DNA of 55,703 bases, taken from positions 1-55,703 of the forward strand of contig JAFUIQ010000022.1 of NCBI GenBank assembly GCA_017468385.1, in the 5' to 3' direction. Below, piece by piece: positions 24,339 through 32,121 of the stretch. The position numbers and the translations under genes were made by a program. Positions within the stretch are counted from its first letter, which is position 1; each line of letters begins with the position of its first letter. The notes under the pieces are model-generated. The model saw only the letters and a list, made by a program, of their open reading frames with translations. It was not told the origin of the DNA and did not search any database. The DNA comes from Clostridia bacterium. Its GTDB lineage: Bacteria; Bacillota; Clostridia; Oscillospirales; CAG-272.

Positions 24339-26033
24339 ATGAAAAAACCGATTCTCAACGATCTGTACACCCCCGCCGGAGAATCCGCCGTGGGCGGCGA
24401 GTGGGATATCTATCCCCGCCCCGGTCTGGTGCGGGATTCCTTTTTCTCCCTGAACGGCCGGTGGGAATTCTCCTGCGGTGACGGCATGGCCGAAACCATC
24501 ACCGTTCCTTTCCCGCCGGAATCTCTTTTGTCCGGCATCCATCGCTCCATGGGCAAACGCCCGCGTCTGGTCTACCGGAAAACCTTCACCCTGCCCGAGA
24601 GATTCGTGCGGGATCGGGTGCTGCTCCATTTCGGTGCGGTGGATCAGTGCGCTTCTATTACGTTGAACGGCGCACCCCTGGGAGAGCATCGGGGCGGCTA
24701 TACCCCCTTCACTTTGGATATCACCGAGCATCTGCAGCTCACCAATACGTTGGTGGTTGAGGTAACGGATAATCTGTCGGACAGGGTTCTGCCCTACGGA
24801 AAGCAGTGCGAGAAACGGGGCGGGATGTGGTACACGCCTGTGTCGGGCATCTGGCAAACCGTTTGGATCGAAAGCGTTCCCGCGGAATACGTGCGTTCTT
24901 TGCGCATCGATACCGGGGCGGATCATGCTGTAATCCACGCAGAGGGTGTAACGGAAGGCGTAGTGACCGTGATTACGCCGGAGGGCGAATTGCGAGCCGA
25001 TCTGCATGACGGCGTGGCCCGCGTGGACATTCCCGCCCCCCGCCTGTGGTCCCCGGAGGATCCCTATCTGTACGAATTTACTCTGAAAACGGAAACCGAC
25101 TGTGTGAGTTCCTATTTCGCCATCCGCACCCTGGATGTTCGTAAGGTAAACGGAATCCCCCGCCTGTGCCTGAACGGCAAGCCCTATTTCTTTCACGGCG
25201 TGCTGGATCAGGGCTATTTCAGCGACGGCATCTTTACCCCCGCCATGCCGCAATGCTACGATGACGATATCCGCGCCATGAAGGAACTGGGCTTCAACAT
25301 GCTGCGCAAGCATATCAAAATCGAGCCGGAATACTTCTATTACGCCTGCGACAAGATGGGCATGATTGTTTTCCAGGACATGGTCAATAACGGGGATTAT
25401 TCCTTTTTGCGGGACACCGCCCTGCCTACCGTGGGTCTGAAATCCCTGCCCGACCGGTGGCTCCATCGGGATCCTGCCACGCGGCAGGCTTTCATTACCG
25501 GCATGGAGGAAACGGTGCGGAATCTGTACAACCACCCCTGCATCTGCTGCTGGACCATTTTCAATGAGGGCTGGGGACAGTTCGATAGTGGGGCTATGTA
25601 CCGCCGCTTGAAGGAGTTGGATTCCTCCCGCTTCATCGATACCGCCTCCGGCTGGTTCCGCGGCGCTCCCAGCGATGTGGACAGCCATCACGTATATTTC
25701 AAGCCGGTGAAGCTGACGCCCGCGGACAAACCGATTTTTCTCTCCGAATTCGGTGGCTATGTGTACCGCGTGGATGGACACATCTTCAACCCGGACAAAA
25801 CCTACGGATACCGCATTTTTGACGATTGCAGAAAATTCGAGGATGCGCTCCTTGCACTGTACGAAAACGAAGTAATCCCCCACGTGAAATCGGGACTGTG
25901 CGCCGCGGTGTACACCCAGTTGTCCGACGTGGAAGACGAGACCAACGGGCTTTTGACCTACGACCGGAAGGTATGCAAAGTGGATGGCGCACGGATGCGG
26001 GCCATGGCGGAGAAACTGACATCACAAATGTAA
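24339..26033 (+). CDS. Glycoside hydrolase family 2 protein, beta-galactosidase/glucuronidase-like
   Basis: The 564-aa protein has the GH2 order: an N-terminal jelly-roll sugar-binding domain (residues 30-190, with LNGRWEF and LHFGAVDQCASITLNGAPLG), an immunoglobulin-like domain to about 275, and a TIM barrel starting NGKPYFFHGVLDQGY. The acid/base Glu is E410 in WTIFNEGWGQF and the nucleophile is E470 in FLSEFGGY. There is no signal peptide, so it should act on imported oligosaccharides in the cytoplasm. Known GH2 specificities include beta-galactosidase, beta-glucuronidase and beta-mannosidase; the sequence as read does not decide. The ribosome binding site is a modest GAGGA. Confidence 0.88.
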   Translation: MKKPILNDLYTPAGESAVGGEWDIYPRPGLVRDSFFSLNGRWEFSCGDGMAETITVPFPPESLLSGIHRSMGKRPRLVYRKTFTLPERFVRDRVLLHFGAVDQCASITLNGAPLGEHRGGYTPFTLDITEHLQLTNTLVVEVTDNLSDRVLPYGKQCEKRGGMWYTPVSGIWQTVWIESVPAEYVRSLRIDTGADHAVIHAEGVTEGVVTVITPEGELRADLHDGVARVDIPAPRLWSPEDPYLYEFTLKTETDCVSSYFAIRTLDVRKVNGIPRLCLNGKPYFFHGVLDQGYFSDGIFTPAMPQCYDDDIRAMKELGFNMLRKHIKIEPEYFYYACDKMGMIVFQDMVNNGDYSFLRDTALPTVGLKSLPDRWLHRDPATRQAFITGMEETVRNLYNHPCICCWTIFNEGWGQFDSGAMYRRLKELDSSRFIDTASGWFRGAPSDVDSHHVYFKPVKLTPADKPIFLSEFGGYVYRVDGHIFNPDKTYGYRIFDDCRKFEDALLALYENEVIPHVKSGLCAAVYTQLSDVEDETNGLLTYDRKVCKVDGARMRAMAEKLTSQM

Positions 26034-26034
26034 T

Positions 26035-26066
26035 AAAAAATCGGGATCTATCGATCCCGATTTTTT
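26035..26066. terminator. Bidirectional terminator between GH2 gene and MgtC-like gene
   Basis: A perfect 14-bp stem AAAAAATCGGGATC / GATCCCGATTTTTT with a four-base loop; T-runs in both directions. Confidence 0.92.
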
Positions 26067-26068
26067 CG

Positions 26069-26749
26069 TTAGTTTTGGATAGGCAAGGCCACCACAATGT
26101 CGTCGTTTTGATCGATCAGCAGCAGAAGCTGCTCATAGTGGGATTTGGAATCGGCGTTCAACTCCATCCCCACATGGGGCACGATTCCGCTTTTGGCGGG
26201 AATCAGTTCCGCCTGGGAAACAAGGGATTTTACGCTGTCGTACAGCGCATTCACCCGGGTCACGTCCGTCAGTTCCACATAACAGCTGTATGTAACCTTA
26301 CTTTTTACCGATCGCTCCAGATAGACAAAGATCGCCATGGTGATCATGACCGCCAAAAAGGCCACCAATGCCGCCACGTAATAGCCGATACCGACGGCCA
26401 GCCCGATGCAGGCCGTTGTCCACAATCCCGCCGCGGTGGTAAGGCCCGTCACCTGCTGTCGGTTGCGGATGATGATCGTACCCACGCCCAGAAATCCGAT
26501 TCCCGATATGACCTGAGCGCCCACGCGCATGGGATCGCTGGAGAATCCCAGCACGGACACGGTGTACAGTCCCACCAGCGCCGCCATGGCCGCCCCCAGA
26601 CACACCAGAATGTGGGTTCTGAGACCGGCGGCCCGTCCGTGATGTCCCCGCTCCAGGCCGATCAATCCCCCCAGCAAAACCGCCAGAAAGACCCGAAACG
26701 CCGTGGACCACACATTCAGTTCCGCCAGCGTGTTCCCAATGATATCCAT
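26069..26749 (-). CDS. MgtC/SapB family membrane protein
   Basis: MgtC-type proteins modulate membrane energetics and Mg/acid adaptation; their exact biochemical role is debated. The 226-aa protein has the diagnostic GGLIGLERGHHGRAAGLRTH and QVISGIGFLGVGTIIIR blocks and five membrane segments. A soluble C-terminal domain of ~80 residues begins at VTYSCYVELTDV and resembles the ACT-like domain of MgtC proteins. ATG 26749 has AAGGAG upstream; the longer frame is not supported. It lies 19 bases behind the membrane XRE regulator and is probably co-transcribed with it. Confidence 0.9.
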   Translation of the reverse strand: MDIIGNTLAELNVWSTAFRVFLAVLLGGLIGLERGHHGRAAGLRTHILVCLGAAMAALVGLYTVSVLGFSSDPMRVGAQVISGIGFLGVGTIIIRNRQQVTGLTTAAGLWTTACIGLAVGIGYYVAALVAFLAVMITMAIFVYLERSVKSKVTYSCYVELTDVTRVNALYDSVKSLVSQAELIPAKSGIVPHVGMELNADSKSHYEQLLLLIDQNDDIVVALPIQN

Positions 26750-26768
26750 ACTGACTCCTTGTGACACT

Positions 26769-27347
26769 CTACTTTTTTTCCGGATTGGCATGCAATCCGC
26801 ATACAATAAACCAGATCACAATCACAAAGCTGGCAATCAGCGTAAACAGCGAATTGATCACATTGGAAATACTCAATACACCAAAGCAGATTACCATATA
26901 GATAAAGTAGATGATGCTGCAGACGGACAAAACGCGCAGATCGTAGGGCTGGATCAAGGCAATGCTGATCAGCACGGTGACGGCGGAAAACAACTCGCCG
27001 AACACCTCACCGAAGTATAGATGATCTCCCCAGAAAATGGAAAGCAGAAACATAATCATGCCGAACACCAGCATAACCACCCCCACCATAACGCGAAAAG
27101 GGGGGAACTGTCTTTCCGTGATCCGGACCGGGTCGGGATTATTCGTGGGCGGGGTATCAAATACCAACTCATCCAGCGTGATTCCAAAAATCGCCCCCAT
27201 CTTGATCACTTTATCCAGATCCGGTGTTGCCATGTTGTTTTCCCATTTGGATATGGATTGCCGCGACACCTCCAGTGCCTCCGCCAATTCCGTTTGGGAC
27301 CAGTTTTTCGCCATGCGATGCTTGTAGATGTTTTCGCCCAGACTCAT
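26769..27347 (-). CDS. XRE-family regulator with C-terminal membrane domain
   Basis: The N-terminal 60 residues are a helix-turn-helix (LGENIYKHRMAKNWSQTELA, then VSRQSISKWENNMATPDLD). A linker of ~30 residues leads to four hydrophobic segments (for example VMVGVVMLVFGMIMFLLSIF and LFTLIASFVIVIWFIVCGL), so a DNA-binding domain is tethered to the membrane. It has 192 aa from ATG 27347, which has GGAGG 5 bases upstream. The promoter TTTACA/TATAGG lies directly ahead. Being upstream of the MgtC-like gene, it may control it in response to a membrane signal; that is inference. Confidence 0.83.
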   Translation of the reverse strand: MSLGENIYKHRMAKNWSQTELAEALEVSRQSISKWENNMATPDLDKVIKMGAIFGITLDELVFDTPPTNNPDPVRITERQFPPFRVMVGVVMLVFGMIMFLLSIFWGDHLYFGEVFGELFSAVTVLISIALIQPYDLRVLSVCSIIYFIYMVICFGVLSISNVINSLFTLIASFVIVIWFIVCGLHANPEKK

Positions 27348-27405
27348 ATATTCCTCCGAAAACGCATCCGGGATCCTCAAGGTGCGTTTTTCTGTATCTT
27401 TTCTG

Positions 27406-27434
27406 CCTATATCGTACCACATTTTCGATGTAAA
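27406..27434 (-). promoter_or_regulatory. SigA-type promoter of the XRE-membrane/MgtC operon
   Basis: On the minus strand: TTTACA (27434-27429), 17-base spacer, TATAGG (27411-27406). An inverted repeat (AACCTGAGTTG ... CAACTCGGGGTT, 27442-27473) lies just upstream and could be an operator or the end of the preceding transcript. Confidence 0.65.
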
Positions 27435-27530
27435 GTCTACTAACCTGAGTTGATAATTGCGCAACTCGGGGTTGCACAAGGCGAATTTTTGGCGTTTTTT
27501 TGCCGAAAGTGTGGGGGGGGAGCACCAGAT

Positions 27531-27887
27531 TTATTTTGGTTTATTGTCTCCTATTCCCCTTACCTCTATTACCTGACAAGACTTACCCATTTTCTTACAA
27601 TAACGAATAACGGACAGAGTTCCTCGCGAAGCACCGTCCCAAAATGCAATGACCGCATCCGCATATTCTACGATCTGCTTGTTCCGGATAATCGGAGCGG
27701 CACGTCCGTATGTTTCATACAACGGTAAAAATTCCGTCAAGGCAAGGCCGTGCACCTTCGCATATGCCGCCGCATATCGATCCACGCCCGCCGCCCCTCC
27801 GGAAACGATTTCCGTACAATCCTTCGGAATATAGGGTGCGAGATCCAAAAAAGCGGCATTTCTTGAGCCAATTATAGCAATTTTCAT
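27531..27887 (-). CDS. SLOG-fold protein of the DUF2493/YspA type
   Basis: A 118-aa single-domain Rossmann-like SLOG protein. It has the nucleotide-binding pattern IIGSRNAAF at the N-terminus, EIVSGGAAGVDRYAAAYA in the middle, and ADAVIAFWDGASRGTLSVI toward the end, as in YspA/DprA-like domains that bind nucleotides or nucleotide-derived signals. ATG 27887 follows GGAGGGGAA. It is transcribed leftward, apparently from an extended -10 (TGGTATAAT) at about 27940, and diverges from the ribbon-helix-helix gene. The ligand and role are unknown. Confidence 0.8.
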   Translation of the reverse strand: MKIAIIGSRNAAFLDLAPYIPKDCTEIVSGGAAGVDRYAAAYAKVHGLALTEFLPLYETYGRAAPIIRNKQIVEYADAVIAFWDGASRGTLSVIRYCKKMGKSCQVIEVRGIGDNKPK

Positions 27888-27916
27888 TTCCCCTCCAAAT
27901 ATAGTCTACTCGAATC

Positions 27917-27972
27917 AAGTATACTTCACACATTATACCACAAAATCATCTTAAAATATACTTAATTTAAGT
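27917..27972. promoter_or_regulatory. Two palindromes between the SLOG and ribbon-helix-helix genes
   Basis: AAGTATACTT (27917-27926) is a perfect 10-bp palindrome, and ACTTAATTTAAGT (27960-27972) is a perfect palindrome around a central T. The latter is 13 bases ahead of the ribbon-helix-helix start. They share ACTT/AAGT ends, as expected for sites of a small dimeric repressor. Confidence 0.4.
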
Positions 27973-27985
27973 TATCGGAGGCAAT

Positions 27986-28186
27986 ATGAGAAATAAAAAC
28001 AACAAGCATCTCGGCATCGAAATCGATCCTGAGCTGCATTACAAACTGCATTATATTGCCAAATACGAAGGTAGATCTGCCAACGGAGAGATTCTGTATC
28101 TGATCCGTCGGGCGATCCGCGACTTTGAATCTGCTGAGGGAACCATTGAATACCCTCCCAAGGATACAGAAAATAAAGAATCGTGA
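27986..28186 (+). CDS. Small ribbon-helix-helix (Arc-like) DNA-binding protein
   Basis: A 66-aa protein with the pattern of an Arc/MetJ fold: strand LGIEIDPELHYKLHYIAKYE, turn GRSANGEI and second helix LYLIRRAIRDFESAEG. Such proteins bind DNA as dimers and are often autorepressors or antitoxins. GGAGG lies 6 bases ahead of ATG 27986. No toxin gene is adjacent on the same strand, and the transcript ends at a strong terminator after this gene, so a toxin-antitoxin reading is not supported. The palindrome right upstream suggests autoregulation. Confidence 0.7.
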   Translation: MRNKNNKHLGIEIDPELHYKLHYIAKYEGRSANGEILYLIRRAIRDFESAEGTIEYPPKDTENKES

Positions 28187-28220
28187 AAACGGTCTGTTGC
28201 CATGAGCAACAGACCGTTTT
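28186..28220. terminator. Bidirectional terminator between RHH gene and phosphatase gene
   Basis: A perfect 15-bp stem AAAACGGTCTGTTGC / GCAACAGACCGTTTT with a five-base loop; it lies between convergent genes. Confidence 0.92.
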
Positions 28221-28223
28221 GTG

Positions 28224-28703
28224 TTATTCCGCGTGAATCCGTTTTTCGATCCACGAAAGAACGCCTTCGCATCCGGCGTAGATGTCCCGATAGGCAGCCT
28301 CAAAATTGCGGCTGTACCAGGGATCGGCCACATCGCCGCCCCGGGCGGTGAAATCCATCAGCCGATAGATCTTCCCGCTGGGATCCCCGCCGCATATCCG
28401 CATCATGTTGCGGATGTTGGCCGTGTCCATGCCGATGAGCAAGTCATACGCGGCGTAATCACTCCGCTTGAGCAGCACCGCCTGCCGCTCCGTATAGGGG
28501 ATATGGTGTGCATCCAGCATGGCTTTGGCGGGCGGATACATGGGATTGCCCACATCGCCCCAGATCTCCTCCGTGCTGGTGGCGCAGGATGCCACCCGGC
28601 AATGCTTGGCCAAGCCCCGTTTGTTCAGCATATCTTTCAAAATAAATTCCGCCATGGGACTGCGGCAGATGTTGCCGTGGCAGACAAACATAATCCCGAT
28701 CAT
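28224..28703 (-). CDS. Low-molecular-weight protein tyrosine phosphatase
   Basis: A 159-aa cysteine phosphatase. The P-loop is VCHGNICRSPMAEF at the N-terminus (C-x5-R-S), and the general acid is the Asp of ADPWYSRNF near residue 120, so catalytic residues are intact. Bacterial relatives dephosphorylate tyrosine kinases of exopolysaccharide systems or phospho-arginine proteins (the YwlE type); no kinase is adjacent here to decide. ATG 28703 overlaps the sfsA end by four bases (ATGA), so it is coupled as the last gene of the MFS-DUF2500-sfsA operon. Confidence 0.92.
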   Translation of the reverse strand: MIGIMFVCHGNICRSPMAEFILKDMLNKRGLAKHCRVASCATSTEEIWGDVGNPMYPPAKAMLDAHHIPYTERQAVLLKRSDYAAYDLLIGMDTANIRNMMRICGGDPSGKIYRLMDFTARGGDVADPWYSRNFEAAYRDIYAGCEGVLSWIEKRIHAE

Positions 28704-29416
28704 TCCGCACCTCTCCTCTCCGTCAGGTCCACCCGCACAGGGGCGTCGATACACATTTCCTCTTTGGTGACACGGCAATCCACGGCAAGAATCCGCACGC
28801 CGTCGGTACACGCCTGCCGCATAGCCTCGCCAAAGGCGGGGTCGGTTGCATCGTTGGGCGAAAAGGCACTCACGCCTTTCATCTGAATGACGATCAGCAC
28901 ATAGGCATCGTATCCCTCACCCACGCACGCCGCCAGCTCCCGCAGATGCTTGACGCCCCGTTCCGTGGGCGCATCGGGAAACAGCGCATGCCCATCCCGC
29001 TCCAGCGTACAGCCTTTGACTTCCAGAAAGGCTTTGGTATCACCATCCTCGATATAGAAATCGAAGCGGGATCCCTTATGGGTCACTTCCCGGCGGATTA
29101 CCGCCCGGGAGGAAAACAAACCACTTGACGGAAGCCATTCCGCCGCCGCGTCGTTGGGGGTCTGGGAATCCATATTGATCCGCCACACCGTCCCGTCGGG
29201 GCGGTGTTTGTCCACAGTAACCAGATCGTACTTCGTTTTTCGTGCCGGATTATCGGACACTGCCAGATAGACCGTGCATCCAGGCACAAGCAGTTCCCGG
29301 CACCGTCCCGTATTCTTTACGTGGACGGTTTCCGTTTTGCCATCCACCTGTACATGGGCGATGAACCGGTTGGGCCGATCCACAAACGTGCCCTCGATTA
29401 CATGGCTGTATCGAAT
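28700..29416 (-). CDS. sfsA: SfsA family DNA/RNA nuclease, apparent AUU start
   Basis: SfsA proteins were named for sugar fermentation stimulation and carry an OB-like N-terminal domain plus a PD-(D/E)xK-like nuclease core. Core motifs here: RPNRFIAHV, VKNTGRCRELLVPG, SRFDFYIEDG and FLEVKGCTLERDGHALFPDA. The first ATG/GTG/TTG-type start is GTG 29383, which would begin inside the conserved RPNRF segment and remove ~11 conserved residues. The frame stays open upstream and aligns as [I]RYSHVIEGTFVDRPNRF, exactly where homologs start with Met. The codon there is ATT (29416-29414) with GAGGG 6 bases upstream. I therefore infer an AUU start (238 aa), overlapping DUF2500 by 19 bases. Confidence 0.85.
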   Translation of the reverse strand: MRYSHVIEGTFVDRPNRFIAHVQVDGKTETVHVKNTGRCRELLVPGCTVYLAVSDNPARKTKYDLVTVDKHRPDGTVWRINMDSQTPNDAAAEWLPSSGLFSSRAVIRREVTHKGSRFDFYIEDGDTKAFLEVKGCTLERDGHALFPDAPTERGVKHLRELAACVGEGYDAYVLIVIQMKGVSAFSPNDATDPAFGEAMRQACTDGVRILAVDCRVTKEEMCIDAPVRVDLTERRGAE

Positions 29417-29793
29417 GCATTTCCCTCGCCAAAATCGATGAAATTCCCGTTTATATAGAGCAGCATACCGCTGTCCCCTACGTTCAGGGTATAGTATACT
29501 TCCCCGGGAACAGCGCAGACCATCGCGCCGCCGTCCTCAAGCTGGAACGTGACCAGAAAATCCTCATGATATACGGAAGATTTCCTGCCGCCCGTGTAAT
29601 AGCGGTCGATCTTCATTTCCGTCACCTGCGCCGGCACCAATTCCGGCTCGGGCAAGGCATCCGATTCCTCCATGGCGTCCAGGTCTCGCTTCTGTTTTGA
29701 TTTGATGATCCAGTAGTGCACAACGAAGCCTACCGGGGCAGCCGATCCAAGAAAAGCTATCACCACGTAAGCCAACAGATTCCCCCAGTTCAT
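29398..29793 (-). CDS. DUF2500 family membrane-anchored protein
   Basis: A 131-aa protein with one N-terminal membrane helix (LLAYVVIAFLGSAAPVGFVV), a short linker and a small beta-rich domain. The domain pattern VYHEDFLVTFQLEDGGAMVC followed by VGDSGMLLYINGNFIDF is that of DUF2500, whose function is unknown. GGAGGG lies ahead of ATG 29793. The gene follows the MFS gene by 19 bases, and its end contains the ribosome binding site and start region of sfsA. Confidence 0.75.
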   Translation of the reverse strand: MNWGNLLAYVVIAFLGSAAPVGFVVHYWIIKSKQKRDLDAMEESDALPEPELVPAQVTEMKIDRYYTGGRKSSVYHEDFLVTFQLEDGGAMVCAVPGEVYYTLNVGDSGMLLYINGNFIDFGEGNAFDTAM

Positions 29794-29812
29794 TTTTTCA
29801 TCCCTCCAAACT

Positions 29813-31033
29813 TCACGGGCGGCGGATGCTCAGATTCAAAACCAGCGCACCGCAGGCCAATACCAACAGCAGAACAAACGGAGCCACATATACCCCCGAT
29901 GCCGCCAAAAGCGCATTGCACGCCGTGGCAATAAAGGATGCCGCCATCAAGGTGAAATTGATGATGCTGTAGTTGGTGGCAAAATGCTTCTGCCCGTAGA
30001 AGGCGGACACGAATGCAGAGCAAACCGTGGGGGTGGCACCGTAGGAGATACCGGTCAGGCAGAGTCCCACGATGCACAAGGGCAAGGACTGCAGCACCAC
30101 AGCCAGCAGGGTAAGTCCGGCTGAAACGATGGTGATCAGATTGGCACCGATCATGGTCACACGGCGGCCGAAGGAATCAAACACCGCGCCGGTGATAATC
30201 CGTCCCAATCCGTTGCACACGGCAAGAACGCCAACCAGAGTGGTGGCCAGAGAGGCGCTGGCTTCCACAGACAAGGCCAGATCTCGGGCGAAGCTGATCA
30301 CCGTATTGCCCACGGCCGCCAGAAAGGACAGGCACACAAAGGCCATCCAGAAGGAGAAGCGGCGCAGCATCTGTGCGGTGGTGTAGTCCTTCGCCTCAAA
30401 ATTCTCCTGCCGCACGGCGGTGGATTTCTTCGGCGCGGGAAGATGCGCATCCTCGCCGGGACGGCGGATAATCAAGCCGGCGATCAGCAGGCAAAGTGCC
30501 ACCGCGACACCGAACAGGATGTAAGTCTTGCGCCAGCCGAAAGCATCGGCGGCAAACATTTTGTCCAGAATCGTGCCAAAGAGCAAACTGCTGGCGCCGA
30601 ATCCCATGAGCAGGCATCCCGAGGACAGGCCCCGCTTATCGGGGAACCAGGCATTGACCGTAGAGATGATCACGTTATAGGCCACGCCGATGCCCAGGCC
30701 TGCCAAAACGGCATAGGTAATGTACAACAGATATACGTTGCCCGTCAGCAGACCGGTCAGGACAAATCCCGCACCGGCCAGAACACCGGCGATCGCGATG
30801 GTCAGCGGCGCGCCGATTCTGCGGGAAATCTGGCTGCCGAAGAAGCCGCCCAGGCAAAAGCAGCACATGGTCAAGGTGAAATTCAATGCCAGCGCGGACG
30901 TATCCCATCCGAACGCACCCGCCAGAGGCGTTTTCAGAATGGACCAGGCATACAGAATACCGGCGAAGAGCATGGTGAATGTGCCCACGCCCAGATACAG
31001 ATAGCGAATAAATGTAGTATGCTTGTTTTTCAT
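29813..31033 (-). CDS. MFS transporter of the oxalate:formate antiporter (OFA) type
   Basis: A 406-aa, 12-helix MFS protein. The N-terminal GVGTFTMLFAGILYAWSIL and the helix-2 motif CCFCLGGFFGSQISRRIG are typical of the OxlT-like OFA family, whose known substrates are small carboxylates (oxalate/formate, pyruvate, lactate). Helix 4-5 has GIGVAYNVIISTVNAWFPDKRGL. Family membership does not identify the substrate, and no decarboxylase lies nearby. It has a strong promoter at 31078-31106 but a weak ribosome binding site, and leads the four-gene operon ending in the tyrosine phosphatase. Confidence 0.85.
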   Translation of the reverse strand: MKNKHTTFIRYLYLGVGTFTMLFAGILYAWSILKTPLAGAFGWDTSALALNFTLTMCCFCLGGFFGSQISRRIGAPLTIAIAGVLAGAGFVLTGLLTGNVYLLYITYAVLAGLGIGVAYNVIISTVNAWFPDKRGLSSGCLLMGFGASSLLFGTILDKMFAADAFGWRKTYILFGVAVALCLLIAGLIIRRPGEDAHLPAPKKSTAVRQENFEAKDYTTAQMLRRFSFWMAFVCLSFLAAVGNTVISFARDLALSVEASASLATTLVGVLAVCNGLGRIITGAVFDSFGRRVTMIGANLITIVSAGLTLLAVVLQSLPLCIVGLCLTGISYGATPTVCSAFVSAFYGQKHFATNYSIINFTLMAASFIATACNALLAASGVYVAPFVLLLVLACGALVLNLSIRRP

Positions 31034-31077
31034 ATGGTTCTCGACTTCCTTGGTTTGTCTTCTTTTCCACTGTGTAC

Positions 31078-31106
31078 ATTATAACAAAACATTCGCCGTT
31101 TGTAAA
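31078..31106 (-). promoter_or_regulatory. SigA-type promoter of the MFS-DUF2500-sfsA operon
   Basis: On the minus strand: TTTACA (31106-31101), 17-base spacer, TATAAT (31083-31078). Confidence 0.85.
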
Positions 31107-31141
31107 TAAAAAGCACAACTCTTCCCGCACGCAAAGGAAAA

Positions 31142-31166
31142 GGACCTCACCGGGCGGGTGAAGTCC
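31142..31166 (-). terminator. Intrinsic terminator after the alpha/beta hydrolase gene
   Basis: On the minus strand a stem GGACTTCACC / GGTGAGGTCC (one mismatch) is followed by TTTTCCTTT. It lies just past the hydrolase stop and 36 bases ahead of the MFS promoter. Confidence 0.65.
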
Positions 31167-31181
31167 ACGCAGAACACATTC

Positions 31182-32120
31182 TCAGGACAGGGATACATGG
31201 CGAATCCATTCCGCTATATCGGCGATCACACTCTCCCCAATATGCTGCTCGATGCCGTATTCCTGCTTTGCCTTGGCGATGCTTCCGTAAACGGACGGTA
31301 CAAAGGCGTGATTGAGATCCGCATACAAACGGAAGGATGCATCCGGATGATCCGCCAGGATTTCCTTATACATACGGAAATCCACATCCGCCTTCACTTG
31401 AAAATCCTTTCCGCCCTGCATCACAAGGATCGGTTTGTCAAGACGTGCCAGATACGACTCCACGGGATGCTCTCCCATTTCCTTGAAATAGTACAGCGTC
31501 ACACCACCACCCATTTTTTTCGTCTTTGCCTCCTCATCCGACATCTCATACAGTCCCGCAAAGGTGTCGTTGAGCTTGCCTATCTGCTTTTCCACAAAGC
31601 GGCGCATCCATCCCTTCATCTCGGTCAGCACCTGGTTGTTCTGCTCGATGAGGACATCCTCCAGGCGGCGGGGTGTTCCCGCCATCAGAATCAGTCCTCG
31701 GTAATTGCCGCCCTCGGCATCGATGCGGGGCGCCAGCATACCGCCCATACTGTGACCGATGATAAATATCTTCTCCGGATCGATCCGGGAATCCCCTCGC
31801 AGCATCTCCGTGGCCAGAATCGCGTCCTCGATGGTTTCTTCCTGTACCGTGATCGTCAGGGATTTGTCCCGCAGCATCCGGAATCCATGGGCAAAGGACC
31901 GCTTATCGTACCGAACGGAGGCGATCCCGTGAGCGGCCAGCCCGTGGGCCAGATCCCGGAAAGGGGTCAGTTTGCCCACCTTTTCGTCCCTGTTGCTGGA
32001 GCCCGATCCGTGGACGAATACCACGGCGGGCACGGGATTGGATACGTCCGCCGGCAGGGTAAGAAGCCCCTTCAACGGATAGCGGGAACCTTCACCGACA
32101 ACAATTTTTTCTTCCGTCAT
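31182..32120 (-). CDS. Alpha/beta hydrolase (dienelactone hydrolase/serine esterase-like)
   Basis: A 312-aa alpha/beta-hydrolase. VVFVHGSGSSNRDEK gives the oxyanion region, IFIIGHSMGG the nucleophile elbow (G-H-S-M-G), QGGKDFQVKADVDFRMY the acidic residue, and DLNHAFVPSV the catalytic His. A helical cap lies between about 165 and 225. There is no signal peptide. It is the last gene of the SdpR/SdpI-like operon, one base after the SdpI-like stop. Substrates are unknown. Confidence 0.85.
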   Translation of the reverse strand: MTEEKIVVGEGSRYPLKGLLTLPADVSNPVPAVVFVHGSGSSNRDEKVGKLTPFRDLAHGLAAHGIASVRYDKRSFAHGFRMLRDKSLTITVQEETIEDAILATEMLRGDSRIDPEKIFIIGHSMGGMLAPRIDAEGGNYRGLILMAGTPRRLEDVLIEQNNQVLTEMKGWMRRFVEKQIGKLNDTFAGLYEMSDEEAKTKKMGGGVTLYYFKEMGEHPVESYLARLDKPILVMQGGKDFQVKADVDFRMYKEILADHPDASFRLYADLNHAFVPSVYGSIAKAKQEYGIEQHIGESVIADIAEWIRHVSLS

Positions 32121-32121
32121 A

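Noticed and set aside
27986-28186. Toxin-antitoxin pair with the RHH protein as antitoxin
   Set aside because: No co-directional toxin gene; a strong terminator ends the transcript right after the small gene.
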